A stretch of 64,000 nucleotides of DNA from Sphingomonas corticis (GCF_012035195.1 NZ_JAAVJH010000015.1:1-64000), one strand, 5' to 3'; positions 18,394 through 27,176 are shown, counted from the stretch's first letter. Made by a program: numbers and translations. Notes: generated by a model from the sequence alone, not told the origin.

Positions 18394-18588
18394 TCAATTC
18401 ACGATGAGCTTGTCCCGTGTCACGTCGCTGACCTTGCCAGCGAGACCCGGAACCTCCTCAAGTTGCCGAAGGTCGGTGAAGCGTCCCCGTTCCTCGCGAT
18501 ACCGCACGATCTCTGGGCCATGGCCCTCCAGACCCTCAATGGCGTCTAGCGCCTTTTGATCGGCAGTGTTGATGTCGAGCTGCGGCAT
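18394..18588 (-). CDS. small helix-hairpin-helix protein
   Basis: The 64-residue protein is a single ComEA-like HhH module (LDINTADQKALDAIEGLEG then FTDLRQLEEVPGLAGKVSD). Two hairpin motifs usually bind DNA non-specifically. GGAGGAACG precedes the ATG. It lies between a DUF2971 gene and a large AAA ATPase in the same direction and may help that ATPase reach DNA. Confidence 0.85.
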   Translation of the reverse strand: MPQLDINTADQKALDAIEGLEGHGPEIVRYREERGRFTDLRQLEEVPGLAGKVSDVTRDKLIVN

Positions 18589-18628
18589 CGTTCCTCCGGA
18601 TCAGTCATGGCTCGATTGTCGCGGCGCG

Positions 18629-21349
18629 TCACCCTACGGCCGCTTTCGGCGGTTCTGCGGCGAGTGACCTCCGGCGGTCCTCGGCCTCTCTGTTGGACTT
18701 CGTCTTGGCGGAGCGGAAGCCCGTGAGCTCGGCCAGGTCCGCGCGCATCTGGGCCTTGCTCGGCGTCTCGATCTGGCGTCCCGCGGCTTGGTCGTGCCCC
18801 GAGTGCTCGGACGCCCGCGTCATCGCGCGATGGATCAGCATGAAGTCGTCGTCGCTCACGTCCACGCCGCCGAGGCGCAACGTGCCGACCGTCGGGCCGT
18901 AGCGGCGGACGACGTCGTTCAGCACGATCTCCTCGACCGCCCGCTCCCAGGTCTCGCGCAGGGCGGCGTAGAACCCCGTGCACCTGCCGCGGTAGGCGTC
19001 GCTGGCGACCGCGAGATCATCGGGAATGTCGTCGATCATGGTCTTGAGCGTCTGTTCGCGCTCCCGGACCTTGCGAGCCACCCATGGCGCGTCGCCTACG
19101 GACACGATGCCGAACTCGCCGCTGCCGCCCTGCTGGATGAGGCATGGCAGCGCCGGCACCGGGACGGCGCGATCCACGCAGGCAAGCGTCAGCTCGTTGT
19201 AGAACACGAGGTTGTGCGTGAAGACGATGATCTGGCGCCCCTTGGCCGCCTCGTCCACCAGCCGGCGTGCCACGCATCGGACTCGACCGTGGTCCAGGCT
19301 GGTGACCGGATCGTCGAGGATGATGCCCGACTTGCGACCCGCGACGTGCGACTCCGCGAGGAAGCACGCGAGACTCAGCGCACGCTGCTCCCCCTCGCTC
19401 AGGATGCGCGACTTCTTCGCCTTTCTGGTGGTCGCTAGCGCGACCTCGAAGAAGCTGGTCCCCTTGGAGGTTTCGTCCGAGAACTGGAGGGGTATGTGGG
19501 TGAGCGCGAAGTTCCCGATCTCCTCCTCGATGCGGGCCTTGAGACCGGGGGTCGTGAGATCCTTGCGCAGCGACGTCATCAGACGCGACAGGGGCCCGGT
19601 GTTCAACGCGGCCTCGCACCGCTTCCATGCGAGTATGTTGCTCAGTTCGTTCCTGCGAGCCACCAGCTCCTCGATCTGACCGCTCATCTGCCGCCGGTCG
19701 GTCAGCTCCGCGACCCGGCTCACCGCGGCGGCGGTGCGGTCGTCGCCCGACCGCAGCGTTGCTGCGTGGTCGGTCAACTGAGCCGCCCAGTTCCGGAGGT
19801 CGTCGACGGGTGAAGCTGGTAGGGTCGCGAGATCGGCGATGCGCCCTGCATCGAGCTGGCTGACGCGCTCGTCACGGCGCGCCTCCAGGGCGTTGCCGAA
19901 CGCTACCGTCCGGTCCACCAACGCCTGCGCCGGCTCCCCCTGCGTCGCCGCTTCGCCCAGCAACGTGCGGAGTTCGGCCTCGGGTTTGAACGTGAGTGCA
20001 CGCAGTGCGGCGGTCCGCTGCGCGACTGCGCCCGCGGCTAGTTCGGCCTCCTGCGTTGCGCGTCCCTCCACGTAGGCGTCGAAGGCCGTCAGGCGGGCGG
20101 CTGCGTCCTCGCCGAGTGCCTGCTGGCAGAGCGGGCAAGGATCGCCGACGGCGAACGGTTCGCCTCTCATACGCACGCCTGCCTCGGCGGCGAATTGCCG
20201 CGCGAAGCCGAAAAGCTCGCGCCAGGTGTCCGACCCCGTCGCGGCAATCGGCTGCGAGCCGATCCGCTCGGCGGCGAGCGCTTCGGCGACCCGTCTCGTC
20301 CGCTGCCTTGCGTCGACGAGCGCCTCGTCCGCCGCGACGGCGTCGTCCGTGAGGGCGGCGGCTGCCCCTTCGAGGGAAGCGGCGACCGTGAGGCACGACG
20401 TCGCGATCCGGTCGCAGAGTGCGGCGGTCGCCGCTGGCCCCTGCACGAGTTCGGTCTGCAGGTTTGCCAGTTCGGCCTCCGCGTCCGGCCCCCAACTCGC
20501 TGCTTCCCGGAGCGCGTGCTCCGTCGGCAGCTCAGCCTCCGCGGTCGCCACCTGGAGCCGTCCTATGAGCGCGGAGGCTGTCGTGCCGGGCGTGTAGTGG
20601 CCACCGAAGGACCTTGCGCACCGCCTCGTGGCGTCGCCGATCCAGCTTCGGAAGCGATCGCCCGCGGCTTGGTAGAGGTCGGCGAGCCGCCCCACGCACG
20701 CCGCCTCGGGAGGCATGTAGAGGATGTCGCTCTTGCCGCTGACGTAGACGCGCAGGTTCTCGGTATCGAGGAGCGTCGCCCCGCCGAGAGCCGCAGGCTT
20801 GGGCTGTCCCTCGGACCAGGTCGCCGTGACCGCATCACCGTCTCCGGCGCGGTAGGTGTAGGTTATCGACTTGGCCGGCGAGCTATCCCCGGCGAAGACG
20901 TTTCCCTCGAGCGGTGCTTCCTCCCGCACGCAGGTGAGTTGCCGCAGCGCGCGCGTATAGCCGCTCTTGCCGGACCCGTTCTCGCCGAAGACGATGGTGA
21001 TGCCGTCGAGCGCGAACTTCAGGACCTGGCCGCCGGCGAGCCGATCCAGGCCCTCCAGCGGACCGACGGAATGTAGGATGACGTCGTCCGGGCTGGCGCC
21101 GACGGCCACGATGCTGTCCTCGGTGAACGGCTGACAGGGGTGTTCGCCTTCTATTGCGAGCCCGTGCGCCAGCCCGATGCGGCAGACGAGGGCATCGGCG
21201 TCGGCATCCACGTCCTGCGAACACGAGGCTGCGCGCTGCATCGCATCCACCGCCCAGGCGGGCTGGCCTGCGCACCACTCAGCTAGCTTGCCCACTCTCC
21301 CCTCCAGCGCCACCCCGTCTTCCGGACGGTGGTAACACCGTTGCGCCAT
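18629..21349 (-). CDS. AAA ATPase with zinc-hook-like CPLC motif, RloC/PrrC-like
   Basis: The 906-residue protein is an AAA_13-type SMC-like ATPase. Walker A GENGSGKS is at 122-129, the ABC signature LSEGEQRALS at 650-659, and Walker B IILDDPVTSLDH at 676-687. Between them lies a long coiled region with CPLC at 405-408, the position of a Rad50/RloC zinc hook. The C-terminal region (about 785-860) carries RETWERAVEE with Arg798 and Glu802 spaced as in the PrrC/RloC anticodon-nuclease triad, and candidate His at 840, 849 or 852. This suggests a DNA-damage- or phage-sensing RNase, but homology of the C-terminus to true RloC is unproven. The start is uncertain (ATG 21349 chosen). Confidence 0.75.
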   Translation of the reverse strand: MAQRCYHRPEDGVALEGRVGKLAEWCAGQPAWAVDAMQRAASCSQDVDADADALVCRIGLAHGLAIEGEHPCQPFTEDSIVAVGASPDDVILHSVGPLEGLDRLAGGQVLKFALDGITIVFGENGSGKSGYTRALRQLTCVREEAPLEGNVFAGDSSPAKSITYTYRAGDGDAVTATWSEGQPKPAALGGATLLDTENLRVYVSGKSDILYMPPEAACVGRLADLYQAAGDRFRSWIGDATRRCARSFGGHYTPGTTASALIGRLQVATAEAELPTEHALREAASWGPDAEAELANLQTELVQGPAATAALCDRIATSCLTVAASLEGAAAALTDDAVAADEALVDARQRTRRVAEALAAERIGSQPIAATGSDTWRELFGFARQFAAEAGVRMRGEPFAVGDPCPLCQQALGEDAAARLTAFDAYVEGRATQEAELAAGAVAQRTAALRALTFKPEAELRTLLGEAATQGEPAQALVDRTVAFGNALEARRDERVSQLDAGRIADLATLPASPVDDLRNWAAQLTDHAATLRSGDDRTAAAVSRVAELTDRRQMSGQIEELVARRNELSNILAWKRCEAALNTGPLSRLMTSLRKDLTTPGLKARIEEEIGNFALTHIPLQFSDETSKGTSFFEVALATTRKAKKSRILSEGEQRALSLACFLAESHVAGRKSGIILDDPVTSLDHGRVRCVARRLVDEAAKGRQIIVFTHNLVFYNELTLACVDRAVPVPALPCLIQQGGSGEFGIVSVGDAPWVARKVREREQTLKTMIDDIPDDLAVASDAYRGRCTGFYAALRETWERAVEEIVLNDVVRRYGPTVGTLRLGGVDVSDDDFMLIHRAMTRASEHSGHDQAAGRQIETPSKAQMRADLAELTGFRSAKTKSNREAEDRRRSLAAEPPKAAVG

Positions 21350-21414
21350 GGCTCGCCAGCCAGACGTGGCAGGCTGCCGGTCAGCGCTGCGGCGCGACCA
21401 GGTCGTGGCTACGA

Positions 21415-23178
21415 TCAGTAACGCTGCTCGTCGAGCTGGACCTCCGCGGCCGGTGCGAAGCCGAGCAGCGTGCGCTGCTGCGCCCAGTCCATCGGCAGGC
21501 TCGCGTAGAGCAGCACGCGCCGGGTGAGCCGCGGCGGCTGGCGCCCGTCCAGGATCGCGGCGATGATGTCGGGCGCGAGGTAGTTGAGCCGCACGAGCCG
21601 GGCGAAGATGCCGGGCTGGCGACGGAAGCGCGCGGCGACCTCGGCGACCGGCGCGGTGCGGTCGTCGTCGAGCGCGGCCTGCGCGCGTCGCGCCTCCCGG
21701 ATCAGAGCGACCAGCGAAGGTGACGGATCGGCCGCGGATGCGGGGTCGCGGCGATCCAGCGGCAGCGCGAGCGTCCGCTCGATCCTCACGGCGACGGCCG
21801 GGATGCGGACGACGTGGACCCTGTCGTCGCGGCGGGAGCCGGTAGGATCGCGCCGGAAGACGCCCGTGCCGTTCCACGCCAGCAGCCGCTCGAGTTCGGC
21901 GCAACGGACGAGGAGGGTCACGTCGCTCCGGGTGACCTCCACGCGCGCAAGCACCGCGGTGAGCATCAGGCGCAGCCGTTCGGCCGGGGCGCGCGCGAGG
22001 CGACCGGCGGCGGCCGGGCCCGCGGCGACGAGCCTCTCGGTCGCAGGCTCGTAGCTGCCGAGCGAGGCGAGCGCCGCCCGCGTCTCCGACTGGTCTCGAA
22101 GCGTCGTGCACAGGGCGGCGAGCACCAGCCGTTCGAGCTCGCCTGCTTCGGCGCGGAGCCGCTTCACCCCCTGCCTGGCCGCCCAGCGGGCCTGGTCCGA
22201 GATGTAGTAGCGGTAGCGGCGGCCCCGCGTGCTGTCGTCGGCGATCGTCATCCGGCGGCCGTGGCCGTCGTGCAGGATGCCCAGCAGCACGTTCGGCGAG
22301 GGTCCGAGGTCCAGCTTGAACATCGCGCGTCGCGCGCGCAGCGCCTGGACCTCCTCCCAGAGCGCACGGTCGACGATCGCCTCGTGCTCGCCCGGGAAGC
22401 TCTCGCCGTGGTGCGGCACCTCGCCGACGTAGAAGCGGCTGGCGAGCATGTTGTAGACCATGCCGCTGCTGACCACGCCGCCGCCGGTCACGACGCCCTT
22501 GCGGTTGGTCCAGGTCTTGGTGCGCAGCCCCTCCTCCTGCAGCTCGCGGCGGAGGGCGACGTAGGAGCCGAGCTCGAGGAAGCGCCGGTAGACGCGGTTG
22601 ACCGTCTCGGCCTCGGCGGCGTTGGGGATCAGCCGGCCGTCGACGACGTCGTAACCGAATGGCGGCGGTCCACCGGTCCACTTGCCCCGGCGCTTCATCG
22701 CCGCGACCTTGTCGCGGATGCGGTCGGCCGCCATCTCGCGCTCGAACTGGGCGAAGGTGAGCAGTATGTTGAGCACCAGCCGGCCCATGCTGTCCGACGT
22801 GTCGAACGACTGCGTGATCGACACGAACGAGACCTCGTAGCGCTCGAACAGGTCCATCAGGCGGACGAAGTCGCCGAGGCTCCGGGTGAGCCGGTCGATC
22901 TTGTATATGACGACGACGTCGACGGCGCCGCGCTCGATGTCGGCCATGAGGCGCTGCAGCGCGGGCCGCACCAGCGTGCCGCCCGACTGGGCAGGGTCGT
23001 CGTAGAGTTCGCCCAGTTCCAGCCACCCCTTGTGTCGCTGGCTGCGGATGTAGGCCGAGCACACGTCGCGCTGGCTCTCCAGGGTGTTGTAGTCCCGGTC
23101 GAGCCGTTCGTCTGTCGACTTGCGGGTGTAGATGGCGCAGCGCCGCGCGCGCTCCGCCGAAGTGACGATCGCGGCCAT
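21415..23178 (-). CDS. large serine recombinase
   Basis: About 587 residues. The N-terminal resolvase domain has the catalytic Ser in AIYTRKSTDE (Ser21 from this start), IYKIDRLTRSL and FAQFEREMAADRIRDK. A recombinase domain follows (GGPPPFGYDVVDGRL to NMLASRFYVGEV). The zinc-ribbon region (LLGILHDGHGRRMT) lacks the usual cysteines, as in a common alphaproteobacterial subgroup. GGAGAGGGTG precedes the ATG at 23178; ATGs at 23208 and 23238 are alternatives. It indicates a second mobile element inside the island, and it may have brought the ATPase gene next to it. Confidence 0.9.
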   Translation of the reverse strand: MAAIVTSAERARRCAIYTRKSTDERLDRDYNTLESQRDVCSAYIRSQRHKGWLELGELYDDPAQSGGTLVRPALQRLMADIERGAVDVVVIYKIDRLTRSLGDFVRLMDLFERYEVSFVSITQSFDTSDSMGRLVLNILLTFAQFEREMAADRIRDKVAAMKRRGKWTGGPPPFGYDVVDGRLIPNAAEAETVNRVYRRFLELGSYVALRRELQEEGLRTKTWTNRKGVVTGGGVVSSGMVYNMLASRFYVGEVPHHGESFPGEHEAIVDRALWEEVQALRARRAMFKLDLGPSPNVLLGILHDGHGRRMTIADDSTRGRRYRYYISDQARWAARQGVKRLRAEAGELERLVLAALCTTLRDQSETRAALASLGSYEPATERLVAAGPAAAGRLARAPAERLRLMLTAVLARVEVTRSDVTLLVRCAELERLLAWNGTGVFRRDPTGSRRDDRVHVVRIPAVAVRIERTLALPLDRRDPASAADPSPSLVALIREARRAQAALDDDRTAPVAEVAARFRRQPGIFARLVRLNYLAPDIIAAILDGRQPPRLTRRVLLYASLPMDWAQQRTLLGFAPAAEVQLDEQRY

Positions 23179-23280
23179 CACCCTCTCCGTGCCTGTTGCG
23201 TCCGGCATGGTGTGGCTTCCGGCGGCGACGCGTTGCAAATGCCGCGTGCGCGGCTAGCGTGAGCGTCAAGGGGGGAAGCC

Positions 23281-24576
23281 ATGCCGCGCCTGCTCGCACG
23301 TCTCGTCTGCGCGATGGCGGCGGTGCTGCTCGCGTGCGCGGGTCAGGTCGCTACGGCGACCGATGTTACGCCGAGCGCTCGCGTGGTCCGCGGTGTCGTC
23401 GTGCGCGAGCGCCCCACGACCGCGTCCGCGCCGGTGGGTGGCCTTCGTCCGGGCGACAAGGCGGTGGTGGTCGAGGACCTTCCCGGCTGGTGGCGGGTCC
23501 GGCTTCCGGACGGCGCCACGGGCTACGTCAGCAAGGCGTGGACGGTGGTCGTCGCCGAGGCGCCGCCGTCCCAACCTCTGTCCGCTACCGCGCCGACCTG
23601 GAAGGTCCACGTCATCGACGTCGGCACCGGGCTCGCGGTGTTCGTTGAGGGTCCCGGCTTCGCGATGCTCTACGACGCCGGCAGCCAGGACGACCTGGCG
23701 ATGGGGAGGGACAACCGCGTCGTCGCCTACATCCACGCCGTCAGGCCCGACCTGACCACGCTCGACCACGTGGTCCTCAGCCACCCGCACAAGGATCACG
23801 TCGAGCTCATGCCCGACGTGTTCGACAGATACGCCGTGCGCGACGTCTGGGATTCGGGGGCGCTCAACCCGACGCGTGGATACTGCCGGTTCCTGAAGAA
23901 GGTTCTCGCCGAGCCCGGGGTGCGGTATCATGACGCTATCGCGACCGGGGGCGTCCGGCTCGCCGTCTTCCCTAGCGGAGAGTGCAAGGGCAGGCTCTCC
24001 ATTCCGCAGTCCACGATGATGACGGCCGACCCGATAGCGCTCGGTCCGGGTGCGTCCATGTCGATCCTCTACCGCAACGCCGAGAGGCACAGCGACCCGA
24101 ACGAGAACACGGTCGTCGTGAGGCTCGACCTCGGCGGCTACCGCATCCTGCTCGCCGGTGACGCCGAGGCGGGCGGCCGCGATCCGGTCGATACGCCACC
24201 GACGCGGGGGTCCATCGAGTGGTCGCTGCTCGGATGCTGCAAGGCGGCGCTCAAGGCCGACGTGCTGATCGTCGGCCACCACGGCAGCCTGACATCGTCC
24301 CGGCGGCCCTTCCTCGACGCGGTGGGCGCCTCGATCTTCGTCATCTCGTCAGGCCCCCATCCATACCAGTCCGTGCAGCTGCCGGACGCCGGCATCGTCA
24401 CCGAGCTGCGCGGTCGCGGCCAGGTGTTCAGCACGAAGGAAGGCGACGAGGAGTGCCTGACCGCGACGGCGAAGGTCGGCCCGGACGAGGACGAGAGCCC
24501 GGGCGGCTGCACCAACGTGCTCGTGACGGTGGGCCCGCTGGGCGTCGGCGCGGCGGTCGTGCGTCCCGCCGACTAG
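23281..24576 (+). CDS. secreted MBL-fold hydrolase with SH3 domain (ComEC-like)
   Basis: The 431-residue product has a signal peptide (residues 1-26), a bacterial SH3 domain (about 35-90: VVVRERPTTASAPVGGL to GATGYVSKAW) and a ComEC/Rec2-type metallo-beta-lactamase domain. Metal ligands are visible in LSHPHKDHVE, LLAGDAE and VGHHGS. Such domains in ComEC degrade one DNA strand outside the membrane, and other members act on nucleotides or phosphoesters. It starts 42 bases from the divergent recombinase gene and overlaps the convergent XRE gene stop in a CTAG. Confidence 0.85.
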   Translation: MPRLLARLVCAMAAVLLACAGQVATATDVTPSARVVRGVVVRERPTTASAPVGGLRPGDKAVVVEDLPGWWRVRLPDGATGYVSKAWTVVVAEAPPSQPLSATAPTWKVHVIDVGTGLAVFVEGPGFAMLYDAGSQDDLAMGRDNRVVAYIHAVRPDLTTLDHVVLSHPHKDHVELMPDVFDRYAVRDVWDSGALNPTRGYCRFLKKVLAEPGVRYHDAIATGGVRLAVFPSGECKGRLSIPQSTMMTADPIALGPGASMSILYRNAERHSDPNENTVVVRLDLGGYRILLAGDAEAGGRDPVDTPPTRGSIEWSLLGCCKAALKADVLIVGHHGSLTSSRRPFLDAVGASIFVISSGPHPYQSVQLPDAGIVTELRGRGQVFSTKEGDEECLTATAKVGPDEDESPGGCTNVLVTVGPLGVGAAVVRPAD

Positions 24577-24812
24577 TCGGCGCCTGCCTCCGCCGCGGGC
24601 AGCCCCGCAAGCAGCTCGCCGAGGTCCACGGGCAGCGCGACCGCGATCCGGGCCAGCGTCTCGAGCGAGACGTTCTGCGCGCCACGCTCGATCCGGCCGA
24701 AGAACGAGCGTCCCAGGCCGGTCCGCCGCGCGAACTCCTCCTGCGAGACGCCCGCGGCCTCGCGGCGCGCCCGTATGCGCCTGCCGACCTCGATCTGGAG
24801 TTCGCTCTTCAC
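24573..24812 (-). CDS. XRE-family HTH repressor
   Basis: The 79-residue protein is almost entirely one Cro/C1-type HTH (RIRARREAAGVSQEEFARRT followed by SFFGRIERG). It probably represses its own and a neighbouring promoter. It faces away from the three-gene operon at 25,113-26,700, across a 300-base region with an AAGGT-based inverted repeat, so it is a candidate controller of that operon. Confidence 0.9.
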   Translation of the reverse strand: MKSELQIEVGRRIRARREAAGVSQEEFARRTGLGRSFFGRIERGAQNVSLETLARIAVALPVDLGELLAGLPAAEAGAD

Positions 24813-24866
24813 GCCCGGTGGATAGCAGCCGGGCGGCGGCCCCTCCAGTCGAATGCGCGATCACCG

Positions 24867-24898
24867 TTGACATCAAGGTCGAATGCTGTATGCACCTT
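24867..24898 (+). promoter_or_regulatory. candidate promoter with AAGGT-N14-ACCTT operator
   Basis: TTGACA (24867-24872) and TATGCA (24889-24894) are 16 bases apart and point to the operon at 25,113. The inverted repeat AAGGT...ACCTT (24875-24898) overlaps the spacer and -10 region. Two further AAGGTT copies follow near 24916 and 24939. A repressor site for the divergent XRE protein is a reasonable guess. Confidence 0.45.
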
Positions 24899-25112
24899 TT
24901 AAAGCCACGCCCGATAAGGTTCCTAGGCCGTGATTTGAAGGTTGGAGATTGCACGTGCGCGCACTGACGATCCGGCCGGGAAAAAAAGGCGGTGGCCGCC
25001 GCCGCGATCGCGCGCCCGCGTCGCCGTGCCGTCTGCCGCGCTTCGGCCCGCCACCATGCCTCGTCCGTCCGCCGATCGGGCGGACCCGGGGACCACCATG
25101 GGAGATTTCACG

Positions 25113-25451
25113 ATGACCGACACGATCGAAGACCTCTACGAGCTCGGCGCCATGCGCGCGTCATGGCACGCGCTCGCCGTCCGCTGGGCCATCACCCCCC
25201 GCGAGATGGCGGCGATCCTGCCCGACGGCGGGATTCGCAACATGACCCCGCCGGCGACCACCGAGCGCCGCATGCGGCGGATGCTGGCGCTGGACCACCG
25301 CCTGCCGTTCTACGACGACGCGGACGCGCGGGCCTGGCTCCGCACCCCGATCCCGCAGCTCGGCGACCTCGCCCCCATCGACCTGCTCGAGCGTGGCGAC
25401 GCCCACGTCCGCGAGCTGTTGCGGTTCGCGGAATGGAGTTTCGGGAGGTGA
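25113..25451 (+). CDS. DUF2384-like (Xre/MbcA/ParS-type) protein
   Basis: The 112-residue protein ends in a region that matches the toxin-binding module of Xre/MbcA/ParS antitoxins: ARAWLRTPIPQLGDLAPIDL then LLERGDAHVRELL. The N-terminal half (TPREMAAILP) could be a remnant HTH. In known systems the partner is a RES-domain toxin, but neither following gene shows RES features. GGGAG lies 8 bases before the ATG at 25113; ATG 25098 is possible. The stop overlaps the next start. Confidence 0.65.
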   Translation: MTDTIEDLYELGAMRASWHALAVRWAITPREMAAILPDGGIRNMTPPATTERRMRRMLALDHRLPFYDDADARAWLRTPIPQLGDLAPIDLLERGDAHVRELLRFAEWSFGR

Positions 25452-26110
25452 GCGCGGCGAGCCTGATCGAGGATCCCGAATACCTCCGCCTCCTGGACGA
25501 TGTCGCCGGCCACCTGGCGGCACAGGAGGCGTCGCGGCTCGAGCTCTACCGCCGCTACCTCCAGTGGTCGGTGCGCTCGGCGTCGCCGCTCGTCGCCCGC
25601 ATCGTCGATCGCCCTACGCTCGACGCCGCGCTCGATACGCTCGAGCCGAAGACCTTCTGGCCGGAGATCTTCCCGGTCGCTGGCGCGGGCCGCGGCTGGG
25701 GCGGCGGCTCGGTCGCGCAGCGGGTCGCCGGCGTCAGCAAGGGCAGGCTGCGCAAGCGCTTCGCCGACAGGAGCTCCGGCGTGCTGCTCCGCGCTCCCAG
25801 CCAGGACGTCGCCGGCGTCGGGGTCCGCATCGTCGAGAACTGCCTCGAGGTCCGCTTCTTCGGCGACAGGTTCCTGGTGACGACCTACCGCGGCAACGTC
25901 ACGGTCGACGTCGAGGCGGCCGTGCCGGAAACCCTGCTCGATGGTGCCAGGGGGCGCCGGCTCTCGGACGTCGTGGACCATTCGGCGTTCACGGGCACCG
26001 ACTACCGAATCAGGAGCGTCGGACGGGACGAGAACTACGTCACGCTCGTCGCCCGCACGGGCGTGGTGCCGTACCGGATGCCCTGGCCGCACCTGGTGAG
26101 GCCCGCGTGA
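25433..26110 (+). CDS. hypothetical protein, middle gene of the DUF2384-like operon
   Basis: The 225-residue protein is not recognised. It has a mixed alpha/beta look: helical N-terminus (LRLLDDVAGHLAAQEASRLELYR in two pieces), a Gly-rich turn (GAGRGWGGGS), a basic stretch (KGRLRKRFADRSSG) and a beta-rich C-terminus ending in VPYRMPWPHLV. No signal peptide or membrane segment. The start is either ATG 25433 (19-base overlap with the DUF2384-like gene) or GTG 25448 (GTGA overlap, GGAG nine bases upstream). Tight overlap argues for a complex or toxin-antitoxin-like pairing. Confidence 0.6.
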   Translation: MEFREVSAASLIEDPEYLRLLDDVAGHLAAQEASRLELYRRYLQWSVRSASPLVARIVDRPTLDAALDTLEPKTFWPEIFPVAGAGRGWGGGSVAQRVAGVSKGRLRKRFADRSSGVLLRAPSQDVAGVGVRIVENCLEVRFFGDRFLVTTYRGNVTVDVEAAVPETLLDGARGRRLSDVVDHSAFTGTDYRIRSVGRDENYVTLVARTGVVPYRMPWPHLVRPA

Positions 26111-26700
26111 CCCCGTTCGAACCGCGCGACGGCTTCGACCGCATCGCGGCCGCGATGGCGGAGGTGGTGTCGTTCTCGCGGTCGCTCCCGGCCGGGCTCG
26201 CGCCCGTCGCGTCGATCTACCTCGACGGGGCCGTCGGCAACCTCATCCACGCGCGCGATGAGCTGCGGGCGGCCCTGGTCGGCGACCGTGGTGGTTGGCG
26301 TGCCGACATCGCCGAGATCGGTCTCGTTCAGACCGGTGTCGCGGGCGAAACGACGAGCGCCACCATCGCGGGCGGCGAGGCCGAGGGCGACCCCAGCCCC
26401 GACCTCGGTGCCGACGCGATCCGGTCGGGTCGGATGATGGAGCTCTCGCGGCGCGCCGGCTTCGCGGCGCTGCTCGCCAGCGCACTTGCCGAGCACAGGT
26501 GGGTGCATCTCGCGAGCGGCGTGACATGGGCGTCGACCTGGCCGGCCGCGGACTCGCTCGTGCGCGCGCTCAACGGGGGCCGGCCTTTCCCCGCGATCGA
26601 CCACGTGGCGCTCCGCGGGACCGTCGATCGCCGCGTTGCGGAGGAGCTAGCCGTGCTGGGATGGCGACGCCTGTCCTCCCCGCGGCTGCCTGGCCACTAG
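26107..26700 (+). CDS. hypothetical protein, third gene of the DUF2384-like operon
   Basis: The 197-residue product starts at a GTG (26107) that overlaps the previous stop as GTGA. It is cytosolic by appearance and matches no family I know. Features include LAPVASIYLDGAVGNLIHA, a low-complexity stretch (TIAGGEAEGDPSPD) and a helical segment SRRAGFAALLASALAE followed by HRWVHLASGVTWAST. The stop shares a CTAG with the convergent recombinase-module gene. Confidence 0.6.
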   Translation: MTPFEPRDGFDRIAAAMAEVVSFSRSLPAGLAPVASIYLDGAVGNLIHARDELRAALVGDRGGWRADIAEIGLVQTGVAGETTSATIAGGEAEGDPSPDLGADAIRSGRMMELSRRAGFAALLASALAEHRWVHLASGVTWASTWPAADSLVRALNGGRPFPAIDHVALRGTVDRRVAEELAVLGWRRLSSPRLPGH

Positions 26701-27176
26701 CCCTTCTTCGTCCGCCAGCGCTTCGCCTCCGCGGCCGAGTCGAGCGCCTCGCGTCTGGCGCTGGCGAGCTGCAGGTCCTTCTCCGCCAGCTTGGACCGCA
26801 GCACCCGTTCCCGCTGCTTCCACTCCCGGGCCTCTTCCTGCAGCCGCTCGATCAGGGCCGAGGTGTTCTGGCTCACGCCGTGCGTCGGCCGGATGTCCCT
26901 GATGAACCGGGCGAGCTTGGGGTATCGCGGCGTCTTGCCGACCAGCGCCTTCCGGTCGCGCCCGGACTGGATCACGATGTTCTCGATGTTCACCGGCAGC
27001 CGCGCGTCCTCGTCGCCGTCGGCCCGCATCTCGTCGAGCTTCCCGAGCAGGTCCCGGTGGTCCGGCTCGCCCCTCAGCAGCGCGTCGACGGCGTCGACGA
27101 GGTCGCGGTAGACCGCGGGTCCGGAGCCCAGCGGGAAGTCGAGGTCAGCGCTGATCAGCAGTGGATGGTGCATCAT
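26697..27176 (-). CDS. small coiled-coil protein of the recombinase module (TnpC/GmtX-like position)
   Basis: The 159-residue protein ends in a strong predicted coiled coil (SALIERLQEEAREWKQRERV and LRSKLAEKDLQLASARRE). It is the last gene of a unit with three tyrosine recombinases and overlaps the upstream one by 32 bases. In Tn554 the third gene, tnpC, and in gamma-mobile-trio islands gmtX, are small helical accessory proteins in a similar place. I infer an accessory role in recombination from position and shape, not from sequence identity. Confidence 0.55.
   Translation of the reverse strand: MMHHPLLISADLDFPLGSGPAVYRDLVDAVDALLRGEPDHRDLLGKLDEMRADGDEDARLPVNIENIVIQSGRDRKALVGKTPRYPKLARFIRDIRPTHGVSQNTSALIERLQEEAREWKQRERVLRSKLAEKDLQLASARREALDSAAEAKRWRTKKG

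Noticed and set aside
21415..23178. Serine recombinase as a pseudogene because its zinc ribbon lacks cysteines
   Set aside because: The reading frame is intact with all resolvase motifs, and a cysteine-free version of this region is common in alphaproteobacterial recombinases.
18629..23299. A 1,556-codon open frame on the minus strand spanning both the ATPase and the recombinase
   Set aside because: Only the 18,629-21,349 part encodes the ATPase. The rest is an Arg-rich shadow of the serine recombinase, which is real in another frame.
25433..26700. A RES-domain toxin partner for the DUF2384-like gene
   Set aside because: Neither downstream protein shows the conserved Arg, Tyr and Glu layout of RES domains.
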